A stretch of 64,000 bases of DNA, taken from NCBI GenBank assembly GCA_024703915.1, contig CP087969.1, forward strand, positions 682,001-746,000. The letters run 5' to 3'. Shown here in pieces: positions 42,682-53,004 of this stretch (position 1 is the first letter of the stretch; every line of letters starts with the position of its first letter). The notes beneath the pieces were generated by a model, which saw only the letters and a list, made by a program, of their open reading frames with translations, did not search any database and had not been told where the DNA came from. This DNA is from Massilia sp. H-1. GTDB taxonomy: Bacteria; Pseudomonadota; Gammaproteobacteria; Burkholderiales; Burkholderiaceae_D. Made by a program: the position numbers and the translations under genes.

Positions 42682-43215
42682 TTAAGCGAGCAGCGAGATC
42701 AGCGTGGCGGGGTCGGACGAGACTTTCATCAGCCCTTGATGGCGTGGCTGGATGAAGCCTTCCTGTCCCGCGTGCCCCAGGAAGGCGACCAGCTGGTCAT
42801 AGAATCCATCCACATTGAGCACCCCCACCGGCTTGGCGTGGATGCCCAGCTGCGACCAGGTCAGCATCTCGAACAATTCTTCCAGCGTGCCCATCCCGCC
42901 CGGCATGGCGATGAAGCCGTCGGCCAGGCTGGCCATCATGGCTTTGCGCTCGTGCATGTCCCTGACCACGAACAGTTCCGTCAAGCCGGGATGGGCCAGC
43001 TCGCGGTCGACCAGCTGCTGCGGGATCACGCCCGTCACGCGTCCGCCGGCCGCCAGCACGGCGTCGGCGATGGTGCCCATCAGGCCCACGTGGCCGCCGC
43101 CGTAGACCAGCGCGATATTGCTGGCCACCAGCGCGCGGCCCATGGCGCGCGCCGCCTCGGCGTACACGGGCGAGGCGCCGCCGTTGGCGCCGCAATAGAC
43201 TGCGATTGCCTTCAT
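42682..43215 (-). CDS. LOG-family (TIGR00730) Rossmann-fold protein
   Basis: 177 codons, uninterrupted: MKAIAVYCGANGGASPVYAE, ALVYGGGHVGLMGTIADAVL, the diagnostic PGGMGTLEELFEMLTW, then GFIQPRHQGLMKVSSDP. The family includes cytokinin-riboside-monophosphate phosphoribohydrolases and related nucleotide hydrolases acting on AMP-like substrates in the cytoplasm. Its ATG overlaps the TGA of the upstream TPR gene (ATGA), so the two are translationally coupled. Confidence 0.92.
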   Translation of the reverse strand: MKAIAVYCGANGGASPVYAEAARAMGRALVASNIALVYGGGHVGLMGTIADAVLAAGGRVTGVIPQQLVDRELAHPGLTELFVVRDMHERKAMMASLADGFIAMPGGMGTLEELFEMLTWSQLGIHAKPVGVLNVDGFYDQLVAFLGHAGQEGFIQPRHQGLMKVSSDPATLISLLA

Positions 43216-43988
43216 TCGTCCTCGAGTTCCTCTTTGGCCGCTTCCACGTCGAGCCGCTCCATCGCGTCCTGCGGTTCGACCGCGGCCGCTTCCTCGTACA
43301 GCTTGACCGCTTCCTTCATTTTCTTTTCGCCGTCCAGCGACACCAGCGCGTTGGCGTATTCAATGCGGCCGATGGCGGTGTCGGGATTGAGCTCGATCGC
43401 CTTCTTGAAGGCCTTGATGCCCTCTTCCTTCTTGACCTTGTAGGTCAGGCCGCCGATCATGGCGCCCACGCTGCCGATGATCTCGGCGTGGAAGGCGCCC
43501 AGCGCGATGTGGGCGTCGGCGTGCTTGGGCGCGAGCGCGATGGTCTTGTCGATGCTGTTGCGCACCTTGGGCGCGATGCCCTGGGCCAGCGCCTTGACGA
43601 TCGAGATGCCCTGGGCATAGCGGCCCAGCGCGTAGGCGTGCCAGTACCAGGCGGCCGCATTGTCGGGCTGCTCGGCCTGGTGGCGTTCGCAGCGCTCGGC
43701 CACTTCCTCGAACATCGCGATTTTCTTCTTGTCGTTCTTTTCCAGGTAGGTGGCGTACATGCAGGCCGCCTTGTGCGCGACCGAGTAGCCGTCCACGCCC
43801 GCGTCCAGGCCCAGCTTGGCGGCCTTTTCGAATTCCCCGCCGTGGAAGGCGATCCAGGCATCGACCAGGGCCGCCTTTTTCGGGAACGGCTCGCAATCGC
43901 CCACGTGCAGGCGCGGCCAGGCTTTCTTGAGCGAGGCGGCCGTGTACACATAAGCGTCGTCCGGATACGGGAATTTGGTCCATGCCAT
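43212..43988 (-). CDS. Tetratricopeptide-repeat protein
   Basis: 258 codons, ATG at 43988 with AAGGAG 8 bases upstream; uninterrupted. TPR-like helices: AAWYWHAYALGRYAQG, ADAHIALGAFHAEIIG, EEGIKAFKKAIELNPDTAIG and MKEAVKLYEEAAAVEPQD. No signal peptide. Probably a cytoplasmic scaffold; the partner is unknown. Placed between the TetR regulator and the LOG gene in one direction, with 11 bases to the TetR stop. Confidence 0.82.
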   Translation of the reverse strand: MAWTKFPYPDDAYVYTAASLKKAWPRLHVGDCEPFPKKAALVDAWIAFHGGEFEKAAKLGLDAGVDGYSVAHKAACMYATYLEKNDKKKIAMFEEVAERCERHQAEQPDNAAAWYWHAYALGRYAQGISIVKALAQGIAPKVRNSIDKTIALAPKHADAHIALGAFHAEIIGSVGAMIGGLTYKVKKEEGIKAFKKAIELNPDTAIGRIEYANALVSLDGEKKMKEAVKLYEEAAAVEPQDAMERLDVEAAKEELEDE

Positions 43989-43999
43989 GGCAAGTCTCC

Positions 44000-44665
44000 T
44001 TACTTGAGTTGTTTGAGATATTCTTCGGACAGTTTCTGGAACAGCAGATGGGTGTCGCCGCGCAGGTAGGGGCCGATCAGGGACAGCACCTGGTAGCAGC
44101 CGCGCGCCAGGGCGTCGCTCATGGCTTGCTGTTCCGTGTATTTGCGCGGATTGCGCACGTATTCGTAGGACAGCCAGTAAGTCGCCACCACCACCATATT
44201 GGTGGCCATGGCGCTGATTTCGGCGTCCGACGCTTCCAGCGATTTTTCGCTGCGCAGGTCTTCGCACAGCTGGCGGGCGACCTTGATCTTGTGGGCCAGG
44301 ATCTGCTTGAAGTGCAGTTCGAGCTTGCGGTTGCGCGAGAGCAGGTCGTTGAGGTCGCGGTAAAAGAAGCGGTAGCGCCACACCAGTTCGAACATCAGGT
44401 GCAGGTACAGCCAGACGTCCTCGATGTTCGAGCGGCGCCCTTCCGGCACGGTGAGGATGCGTTCGATCTCGGCTTCGAACTGCACGAAGATCGAATTGAC
44501 GATGTCATCCTTGTTGCGGAAGTGGTAGTACAGATTGCCGGGCGAGATGTTCATCTCTTCGGCGATGACGGTGGTGGTGATGTTCGGCTCGCCGAACTCG
44601 TTAAACAGCCGCAAGGACAGCTCGAGGATGCGTTCGCGGGTTCGGCGTGGAGCTTTTTGTAGCAT
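44000..44665 (-). CDS. TetR/AcrR-family transcriptional regulator
   Basis: 221 codons, ATG at 44665, uninterrupted. MLQKAPRRTRERILELSLRL, FNEFGEPNITTTVIAEEMNI and SPGNLYYHFRNKDDI form the TetR helix-turn-helix. The C-terminal ligand domain is helical (WLYLHLMFELVWRYRFFYRD, LSRNRKLELHFKQILAHKIK). It may control the TPR-LOG genes downstream or the phasin/patatin genes upstream; no operator was recognised. Confidence 0.92.
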   Translation of the reverse strand: MLQKAPRRTRERILELSLRLFNEFGEPNITTTVIAEEMNISPGNLYYHFRNKDDIVNSIFVQFEAEIERILTVPEGRRSNIEDVWLYLHLMFELVWRYRFFYRDLNDLLSRNRKLELHFKQILAHKIKVARQLCEDLRSEKSLEASDAEISAMATNMVVVATYWLSYEYVRNPRKYTEQQAMSDALARGCYQVLSLIGPYLRGDTHLLFQKLSEEYLKQLK

Positions 44666-44727
44666 GGCGGGCGGTCTGATGTTTTTCTCACGCAAGCATA
44701 ACACCGAAACCGGCCCGCCGGACAGTG

Positions 44728-45928
44728 CTAGGAGTGGGTCACCTTCAGGTAGCGCTCGAGGTCGTCCAGACTCTGGCGCAGGCGGGCCAGGGCCCGGCGC
44801 GACGGCGCCTGCTGGACCAGCGACAGGCTGGTATCGCGCAGCACGTTGAGCTTGAGCTTGAGGCCGTGACGGGCCAGCTTGGGCGCAATCTCGGCGCGCC
44901 GCTCGAGCAGCATCAGGCGCGTGTTCTGGTACGCCTGTTCGCACATGCGGCGCCGGTTCGAATAGCTGAAGATATTGGTGAAGAACAGCTCGGCGTCGTC
45001 CTGACTGGGCTGGAACAGCAGGATGTCGACTTCCGGGTGGCTGCGCTCGTAATTGGCCATGCCGGATGCGATGCGCGAATGGAGCAGCGCGCGCAGGGTC
45101 TGGGACAGCACGTCGAGCAAGCCGCCCGAGGCCAGGCGGGCGGCCGCGGCCAGCTGGTCGCCGCTGCTTAGACGTTGTAGGGCACGATCGCGTTCACGCA
45201 GAACAGCATGTCGACCCCGTGTTCGAGGGCGATCGAGGCGTGCATGCTCTTGCGCACCGCACCATCGACGAAATGGTGGCCGTCGATCTCGACCGGCGGG
45301 AACAGGCCGGGCACGGCGGCCGAGGCCTGGACCGCCTTCGACACCGGGGTGTGGTCCCAGCCCGGTTCGCCGAAGCGGACCGCCTCGCCCGTATCGAGGT
45401 CGGTGGCGACGATGACGAGCTTGTGGCGCAGCTTGCGGAAGTCGTTGCTGCGCCCGGCGCGGGCGAAGGTCTGTTTCAGGTACTGGCCGATGCCGTCGCC
45501 GGACAGGATCCCAGTAAGCAGCGCCTCCTTGAAGCGTTCGAAGGAGGCGAACACGCTCTTGCGGTGGCGCGCGTAGTGGAACAGGGAGCCGAGCAGCAGG
45601 CCGGGGACCATGGCCAGGCGCTTGCGCAGTTCGGCGCTTAGCCGGGCGCAGCAGGATTTCGGGCTTGAACAGGGCCGCGCCGTCGGCCGCCTCGACATCG
45701 CTTTCGATGAACAGGCGGCACATCTGGTGCGGGGTGATGCCGTTGGCCAGGGCGGCGGCGATGATGCCATGCCTACCGAGATGCCCACGTAGATGGCGGC
45801 GTCGTTGACGTCCAGGCCCTCGATCGATTCTTCGAGCGCGGCCAGCACGCCGATTTCATAGACGGCGGCCAGGGGGCCGCCATGCTTACCAGGGCCAGGC
45901 CGATTTTCGGCTTGCGGGGTGTGTTCAT
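44728..45928 (-). CDS. Patatin-like phospholipase
   Basis: Reconstructed protein of about 400 residues, ATG at 45928 (GAGG 8 bases upstream): MNTPRKPKIGLAL, glycine-rich oxyanion region, nucleophile Ser in YVGISVGG (GXSXG), second catalytic residue Asp in HHFVDGAVRKSMHAS (DGA). A long C-terminal extension (DVLSQTLRALLHSRIASGMA, MLLERRAEIAPKLARHGLKL) is typical of bacterial patatins near PHA genes. Breaks near 45885, 45765, 45640, 45510 and 45170, several with CTTAG tokens. Predicted lipid acyl hydrolase. The phasin neighbour suggests a role at lipid or PHA granules, which is inference. Confidence 0.88.
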
Positions 45929-45949
45929 TGCGGGTGCCTCTTGACGTAA

Positions 45950-45976
45950 AAGGGCCTGCGCACAGCACAGGCCCTT
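45950..45976 (-). terminator. Terminator after the phasin gene
   Basis: AAGGGCCTG and CAGGCCCTT form a perfect 9-bp stem with a nine-base loop. On the minus strand it ends in a TTTTA tract, 25 bases past the phasin stop. Confidence 0.8.
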
Positions 45977-46000
45977 CCTTAAAGCGTGCTTCGCGGCAAA

Positions 46001-46593
46001 TTAAGCAGCGGCGACCGGGGTCGCGTTAACCTTCTTTGGTGCGGCTTTCTTGGCTGCTGGCTTGGCGGCTGGCTTGGCGGCTGCCTTCTTCACGGCTGGC
46101 TTGGCCACGGCTTTCTTGGCGGCTGGCTTGGCCACGATCTTCTTGGCGGCTGGCTTGGCAACGGCTTTCTTGGCGGCAGGCACTTTCTTGCCGGTAGCAG
46201 CGGCCACGGCGCGCGAGAGCTGCTCGACGCGTTTGGTCAGTTCCTGGATGTCTTTCTGGGTCGGCACGCCGATGGTCGACAGGGCGCGCGACGCGGTCTT
46301 CGAACACCTGTTCCAGCTTGTCCCACGAACCGGAAGCTTGCTTGGAGACGCCGTCGGCGACTTTGGTGACGGTGTCGGTGACTTCGGAGACGCGGTCTTC
46401 GGCCATCGAACGGGTGCGGCGCTGCAGGTTGTTGCCTTCTTCGACCAGCTTGTTGAATACTTTGCCGCCTTCTTCCTGGGCCTTGGCGAATGCGCCCAGG
46501 CCAGACTTGCCAGATCTGGTGAGCGGAGGTACGAACAGCGCTAGCCAATTGTTTGTCTTCGGTTTTTGCCAGTGTCTTCAGTTTCTTTACCAT
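46001..46593 (-). CDS. Phasin-family polyhydroxyalkanoate granule protein with lysine-alanine tail
   Basis: ATG at 46593. Reconstruction: MVKKLKTLAKTEDKQLA, SAHQIWQ, GLGAFAKAQEEGGKVFNKLV, EEGNNLQRRTRSMAEDRVSE, DKLEQVFEDRVARALSTIGV, PTQKDIQELTKRVEQLSRAV, then a tail of repeated KKAVAKPAAKK-type units to the stop. The front matches PhaF/PhaI phasins, which coat PHA granules. The tail resembles histone-H1-like PhaF C-termini that bind DNA and help granules segregate. Breaks near 46545, 46505 and 46290. Own terminator; transcribed apart from the SDR gene across a 216-base gap. Confidence 0.88.
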
Positions 46594-46809
46594 GGTGAGC
46601 TCCAGTCTGGGATTGAGTAAATGAGTTAGATACCTTTTTTGATGAGACCATTCTAGACAGCTAAGTTAGAGATCGGATACTAAAACACCCGAGTGTGAAC
46701 TCTAAAAGCGGGACCGGGTACAACAAGACGCGTCAGACTCCTTGCCAATCCGTCATTCCCCTGTAATGATTGGCACATCATAACGAACTACCAGCAAAGG
46801 GAGACCACG

Positions 46810-48799
46810 ATGCAGTATTTTGTCACGGGAGCGACTGGGTTTATCGGCAAGCGATTGGTAAAGAAGCTGTTGGCACGCAAGGGGAGCGTGGTGTATTTCC
46901 TGATGCGCGAAGCCAGCCGCGACAAGCTGCCCGACCTGCTCGAATTCTGGGGTACCACCAAGGCGCGCGGATTCCCGTGTTCGGCGACCTGCGTTCCCCC
47001 AAGCTGGGCGTGTCCAAGGAGGACACCAAGAAGCTGGCCAAGACCATCGACCATTTCTTCCATCTGGCCGCCATCTATGACATGACCGCCGACGCCGACG
47101 AGCAGATGGAAGTGAACGTCAACGGCACCCGCAACACGGTCGACTTCGCCAACGCCATCTCGGTAAGCTGCCTGCACCATGTGAGCTCGATTGCCGCTGC
47201 TTAAGGCATGTTCGAAGGAATTTTCCGCGAGGATATGTTTGACGAAGCCGAAGGGCTCGACCATCCCTACTTCGCCACCAAGCACGAGTCCGAAAAAAAT
47301 CGTGCGCAACGAAACCAAGGCGGCCTTCCGTATTTACCGCCCCGGCATGGTGGTGGGCGACTCCAAGACCGGCGAGATGGACAAGATCGACGGCCCCTAC
47401 TACTTCTTCAAGCTGATCCAGCGCATCCGCCAGCTGCTGCCGCCATGGATGCCGACCATCGGCATCGAGGGCGGGCGCATCAACATCGTGCCGGTCGACT
47501 TCGTGGTCAATGCGATGGACCATATCGCGCACCAGCCCAAACTGGACGGCCAGTGCTTCCACCTGACCGATCCGGAGCCGATGCGGGTGGGCGAAGTGCT
47601 CAACGTGTTCTGCCGCGCCGCCCATGCGCCGACCATGAGCATCCGCATCAATGCCGCGCTGCTGGGCTTCATTCCGAAGTCGGTCAAGAAGGGCATCATG
47701 TCGCTCACGCCGGTGCGCCGCGTGCGCGACGCGCTGATGAAGGACCTGGGCCTGCCGTCCGACCTGATGGGCTTCATCAACTACCCTACCCGCTTCGACA
47801 GCCGCGAAACGCAAAAGGCGCTCAAGGGCACCGGCATCGCCTGTCCGCAGCTCGAAGACTACGCCGCGCCGATCTGGGACTACTGGGAGCGCAATCTGGA
47901 CCCGGACCTGTTCATCGACCATACCCTGCGCGGCCAGGTGGCTTAAGAGGTGGTCCTGATCACCGGTGGTTCGTCGGGCATCAGGCCTGGCGGCGGCACA
48001 AAAAATCGCCGAAGCGGGCGCGGTCACCATCATCTGCGGCCGCGATGAAGACAAGCTGGCCGAAGCCAAGAAGGAAATCAACGACCGCGGCTTCGAATGC
48101 GTCACCTACCAGGCCGACGTGGCCGACATGGCCGACTGCGACCGTTTCGTGCAGGTGCTGCTCGATAACCACGGCAAGGTCGATGTGCTGGTCAACAACG
48201 CGGGCCGTTCGATCCGGCGCGCGATCGAGTCGAGCTACGACCGCTTCCACGACTTCGAGCGCACCATGCAGCTGAACTACTTCGGCTGCCTGCGCCTGAC
48301 CATGGGTCTCTTGCCGACCATGATCGCGCAAAAGCGCGGGCATATCATCAATATCTCGTCGATCGGTGTATTGACGAACGCGCCGCGCTTCTCGGCGTAT
48401 GTAGCATCCAAGGCGGCACTGGAAGCGTGGACCCGCTGCGCTTCGTCCGAGCTGTCGGACGTGGGCATCAAGTTCACGACCATTAACATGCCGCTGGTGC
48501 GCACGCCGATGATCGCGCCGACCAAGATCTACCAGAACGTGCCGACCCTGGCACCGGAAGAAGCGGCCGACATGATCGCCGAAGCCATCGTCTACAAACC
48601 GGTGCGCATCGCCACCCGCGTGGGCGTGTTCGGACAGGTCCTGCATGCCCTGATGCCGCGCGTCGCGCAGATCGTGCTCAACACGACCTTCCGCATGTTC
48701 CCGGATTCGGATGCGGCCAAAGGCGGCGACAAGAAGGCGCCGCAAATGAGCTCGGAACAGATCGCCATGCAGCAATTGCTGCGCGGAGTGCATTTCTAA
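46810..48799 (+). CDS. Fused two-domain SDR, fatty-acyl-CoA/ACP reductase type
   Basis: About 662 residues, ATG at 46810 with GGGAG 8 bases upstream. The N-terminal extended SDR has MQYFVTGATGFIGKRLVKKL (NAD(P) motif), FGDLRSPKLGV, HFFHLAAIYDMTA, YFATKHESEK with the catalytic Tyr/Lys-type pair, and FRIYRPGMVVGDS. The C-terminal classical SDR has VVLITGGSSGIG, VDVLVNNAGRSI, INISSIGVLTNAPRFSAYVA and the YVASK motif. This order and length match bacterial bifunctional fatty-acyl reductases that make fatty alcohols; related mycobacterial fusions exist. The substrate is inferred from family only. Breaks near 46972, 47202, 47297, 47942 and 47983; GCCGGC at 47942 gives GQVAGKVVLITGG. Followed by a strong terminator. 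Confidence 0.88.
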
Positions 48800-48827
48800 G
48801 CTTCGGACAAACCAGGCTGCCATCCAG

Positions 48828-48860
48828 AATGCCGCTCAGTACGCTGAGCGGCATTTTTTT
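48828..48860 (+). terminator. Rho-independent terminator after the SDR gene
   Basis: AATGCCGCTCAG and CTGAGCGGCATT form a 12-bp stem with a TACG-like loop followed by T7, starting 29 bases after the stop at 48799. Confidence 0.92.
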
Positions 48861-48910
48861 GGCCAGACCCGTCGTGGGCCTCGTGCGCTGCGCGGCTATC
48901 TGGTAAAACC

Positions 48911-49030
48911 TTCTCTTATCGCTTCTCTTTTTGTCTCTTTGCTTCTGCTTTTCTCTCTTTTGAACCTTGGGATGTCTTTGGCGTCAAAAGAGTACAGAGC
49001 AGACTAAAAGAGAACATAAGAGAGCGAGGA
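48911..49030 (+). promoter_or_regulatory. Long imperfect inverted repeat in the leader of the 49.0-kb gene
   Basis: A pyrimidine-rich arm (about 48911-48963) is followed by a purine-rich arm (about 48984-49030) reaching to the ribosome site. The innermost 9 bases are perfect (CTCTTTTGA at 48955-48963, TCAAAAGAG at 48984-48992), with a 20-base loop. Further matches are TCTCTTAT with ATAAGAGA and CTTCTCTTTT with AAAAGAGAAC. RNA from here would fold into a long hairpin just before the start codon. Confidence 0.6.
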
Positions 49031-49036
49031 AACAGA

Positions 49037-49716
49037 ATGTTTACCACAGTGAGTACCAGCCTGGATGGCCCCACCCTCGGCGCCCTGCTCGCGCAGTGCG
49101 AGCGCACTGGCCACGATCTTTCCGTCACCATTGCCAATGCCCTTGCCTCCTGGCTAGCAAACCAGGGCGCTGTGGATCTGCCCCCTGCGGATCTGCCCCC
49201 TGCGGGTATGCCCGAGGGGTGTCGCGGCTATCAATGGAAGTCGCTGTTCCTTCCCGAAGGCACCGTGCTGCGCAGCTGGAGCTACGGGGATTGCCGGGAA
49301 GCACGCGTAATCGGCAACCTCATCATGCACAAGGGAAAGTCTGTGTCGCCGAACCAGTTCGCACGCTCATTCGCGCGCACGGTCCGCAACGCCTGGCGCG
49401 ACCTGTCGGTACAGCCTACCCCGGCGATCCGGCATTTCGCTCCGCATGGCGGCTACGGCACGCGCTCACAGAGCGCACCGAAGCGCACCCCACAGCGCCC
49501 GACGTGGTGCCCGACGTGGTGCCGGACACGGCACCGGCCAAGGCAAGCAGGAAAGCAAACAAGAAGGCAAACAAGAAAGCAAACAAAATGGCCAAGCAGC
49601 AAGCAGCGCTGCCTGCGCCACCAGAACCGGCGCGCAACGTCACGCCGGGGCCACTCTGGGATTTGCCAGAACGGCGAAAATATCGTTTCCGTCTCGAAGA
49701 CGTCGCATTCGATTAA
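49037..49716 (+). CDS. Hypothetical protein with repeat-rich lysine/asparagine tail
   Basis: ATG at 49037 after GCGAGG; about 226 residues after one correction near 49415. N-terminal part MFTTVSTSLDGPTLGALLAQ, a short PPADLPPAG duplication, then a compact domain (GCRGYQWKSLFLPEGTVLRS, WSYGDCREARVIGNLIMHKG, FARSFARTVRNAWRDLSV). The corrected frame continues GDPAFRSAWRLRHAL, PDVVPDVVPDTAPA, KANKKANKKANKMAKQQAAL and ends RRKYRFRLEDVAFD. Both sides of the break look coding, and the break spans a token-like string. I do not recognise the family. The basic tail and arginine-rich centre suggest nucleic-acid binding, which is only a guess. A structured leader precedes it. Confidence 0.65.
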
Positions 49717-49779
49717 ATTCCAATGGCGCCAGCCTGGCCGCCATTGGAGATTCATTGATGCTAGCTCATCGATGCAAGC

Positions 49780-52700
49780 TTACTCCTGCACGTTCACCGG
49801 CGTCCCGTCACGTGCCGTCTGCGCCACCGGCACGCTGGCCAGTCCCGTTTCAACCCGCACCGCGGTCGTCGCCTGAACATGGTCGTCGAGGTCCTTGAAC
49901 TGGACCGCGCCAACATAGCGCTTGTCGGCCTGCAGGCCGGACCAGCTGACAGCCACCGGCGTATTCACGCCCGCCACCGACTTGCCCGCCACCGCAGCGA
50001 CGAACTGGAAGCCCGTGTCCTGGGCCGTCACCACGGCCGACGCCAGCTTGTGGCGCACGATCTTGCCGGGCCCGTTCCATGCCAGTACACACACGCGGTA
50101 ATTGCCCGGTGCCGGATTGCGCCACTGAACCGACTCGTTGCTGCCGGTGGTGCCGAAATACGTCCACGTGCCGTCCGGGCTGATCACGCCCATGTCGTTG
50201 TCGTCACGCAGCGCCGAATCCTGCTGCCGGATGGCGAAGCGCACCAGCATCAGCTGCCGGCTCTAGCACCGCCACATTCGTCACCCGCATCGATGCCGTG
50301 CTGTCGCCCTTCTCGCACGCGGCGCGGTAGGCGGCCTGGGTCAGCGCCGAACGTTCGAGCGCGATTTCCGGCGTCACGTCGAGCTCCTTGAGCCCGCCCT
50401 TGATGCTGCCCATCAGGCCCGAGAAGCTCGTCTTCACCAGGAACAGCTTGGCGCCGCTGGTCTTGTCCGAGACGATCTCAGGCTTAGCGCCGTCACGGGA
50501 ATGCTTAGGCCCGCGCCGAAACGGGAATCCGGACCACGTGGTTGCCGTCGGTCCAGGTCAGCTGGCCGAACTGCCAGGTATTGACCGGAGCCCCGCTGGC
50601 GCTCAGTTTCACGGTGAAGCTGCCGCTTTCGCCCGCGCCCAGTTCCAGCGTGGACGGCGTCACCACCGCGTTAAAGCCCGGCACTTCGATGCTGGCCTGG
50701 TAGCTGGCCGAGGCCGCGCTCACATTGGTCACCTTGCGCCGCACCAGCACCGTGCCCGGCACCGATGCCACCGTGATCGACGGCAGGTTCAGGTTGTAGG
50801 TCTCGTCGAGTATGCCGTGGGTGCTGCAATTGGCGGCCGACACGGCGGTCGGATTGACCTTGCACTGGTACTGGATGAAGTCGGCCTTGCTTAGGCGTCG
50901 TACACCAGGCCCGGGTCAACCGCCTTGTTCGGATCGACATGGCTAGGCGCCCTGCGACCATGGCAGCAAGCCGTTCGACGGATTGGCCAGGTTGTCGTTT
51001 TCGGTATTGAAGGCGGTGGTCATCAGGGCCGACTTGACGGCCATGCCGCTGACCAGGCCGGATGGGCCTGGCGCAGCAGCAGGGCCAGCCCCGCCACGTG
51101 CGGACTGGACATCGACGTGCCTTGCAGCGAATCGTAGGCCATGCCGGCGGCACGAAGCTGCCGTCGGAGATGCCCGCGCGCTGGGCCGCCGTCAAGGCCG
51201 AGCGTCACGCTGGCGACGATGTCGACGCCAGGCGCCGTCAGATCGGGCTTGAGCACGTTCGGATCGGCCTTGTTCGGCCCGCGCGAGGAAAAGCCCGCCA
51301 TGACCGGCGCCATCTTGGGCTTGTTGTAGAAGCTGCCCAGGACCGCCGTCGCCTGCCCCGGCTGCGCGGCCGCGTAGGCCTTGATCGCGTCGCCGTCGGC
51401 CGCGCTCACATGCACCGAAGGCACAGCATGCGCGTCCGCCACCAGCCCGGTGCCGTTGTCGCGCAAGATCATGCTTCTAGCCCCAGCCGGCCTGCAGCAC
51501 GGCCAGGCTCTTGTCGACCCGCGCATTACCGCCGCGCGTGCAGATCACCACCTTGCCCGCCACCTTGGCCGGGTCGAGCAAGGCCTGCCCGGCCGGCGCG
51601 CCCGCGCTGTAGCACAGGCTGGCGTCGACGCCGCCCGCGCCGAAGCATCCTCGGCGCGGATCATCGTCGCACCCGCCAGCGGCGCGACGTTGAGCGAGGC
51701 GCCCGCATAGGCGGCGCCGTTGCCGAGCGTGACGTCGGCGTAGAAGCTGCGGTCATGGGTCGACGCGCCGACCGTGGTCACCCACGGGCTCACGTGCGCC
51801 ACCGTGTTGTCCGGCCCCGCATTGCTTAGCCGACGCGGCCACGAACACATTGGCCTGGACCGCGCGGAAGAAGGCTTGTTCGACTGCGTCGCCGGAGGTG
51901 GCGCCGCCGCTGATCGAGTAGTTGATGACGTTCACGCCATCGCGCACGGCGGCGTCGATCGCGCCGATCGAATCGGAGGTGAAGCAGGAGTTCTTGGCGT
52001 TGGTGCCGTCGGTGGCGGTGCTGTCGTTGTAGGTCCAGCACACCTTGTAGGCGGCCACGCGGGCGCGCGGCGCGATGCCGCTCGCTTCGCCCAGCGGCAC
52101 CCCGTTGACCACCGCGCTCACGCCGCTGTTGCTTAGGGGGCAGTGGAGGCGGTATGGTCGCCGTGACCGCCATGCCCGCTGCTGCTGCCGTTCGAACCCA
52201 CGTTCGAGTCGCGCGCCGAGGCATAGTCGCTCCAGTTCATGACCGAACGGCTGTTCAGGAAGCTTAAGCATTGAAGAACCTGGCCCCGACCAGCTTGTTG
52301 TTGCAATGGCGCGCCGGATCGAACCCGTCATGCCACCGTGCACGCGCCGAGGAAGCTGGCCTAAGCGCGCTGGTGTACACCAGCCGGTCGGCCGGATTGA
52401 AGCTGGGCTTGTCGCCGGCGTCGACCCGGTCGGCGAAGGCCGGGTTCTCGGGCCAGATGCCGCCGTCGATGATGCCCACCACCATGCCTTCCCCCTTGAG
52501 CGGCGAGCCGCCGCCGTACTGCGACCACAGGCCGCCCGGCTTGCTCAAGCCCAGGAAGGCCGAGGTGGAAATGGTGTCCGGCTGGCGCGCTTCGTCCGCC
52601 TGCACGTCGGCCACGGCGCCGTTCATTTTCAGGGTCAGCACTTCGGCGTCGGTCAGCATGGCGGCAAAGCCGTTGAGCACGACGCTGTAGTCGGCAAACA

Positions 52701-52970
52701 CCTTGGCATTGGCGACGGTGGCCAGCACGTCAGCTTGCGCGTGCCCAGGTAGTTGACGTAGTTCTGCACGTGCTGCGCGCGCGTCGTAGGTGGCGCCAGG
52801 CGCCGGCTGGGTCATCGGGCTTTGGCTGATGTCGCCCTTGTAACTGGCGGCTAAGCTCTTGCTGCAGCTGGACGATGTAGGGACGGCGCACTTCCTGGGC
52901 TTGTGCCAGGCCGGTGCTAAGCCAGCAGGATCGCTGCGGCCAGGGCGATGGGGCGTACTTGTAATTTCAT
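49780..52970 (-). CDS. Secreted subtilisin-like serine protease (S8) with PA and Fn3-like domains
   Basis: About 1,060 codons from the ATG at 52970. Signal peptide MKLQVRPIALAAAILL, ending AQA; inhibitor I9-type propeptide (RRPYIVQLQ ... VLNGFAAMLTDAEVLTL). The catalytic Asp is in VVGIIDGGIWPENPAF, His in GHGDHTAST, Ser in GTSMSSPHVAGLALLL. A PA insertion lies between His and Ser (KVAGKVVICTRG). After the protease comes the subtilase Fn3-like domain (ETYNLNLPSITVASVPGTVL, SYQASIEVPGFNAVVTPSTL) and a beta-rich C-terminus (VQWRNPAPGNYRVCVLAWNG). This is the cucumisin-like arrangement also found in bacteria. About ten breaks, many with CTTAG or CTAAGC tokens, so probably an intact gene. Confidence 0.9.
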
Positions 52971-53004
52971 GGTGTGTTTTTCTGTCGGTGTTGAAGAACG
53001 GCGC

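Noticed and set aside
48277..48525. Minus-strand frame opposite the SDR gene
   Set aside because: Antisense shadow of a strongly conserved SDR domain, no ribosome site.
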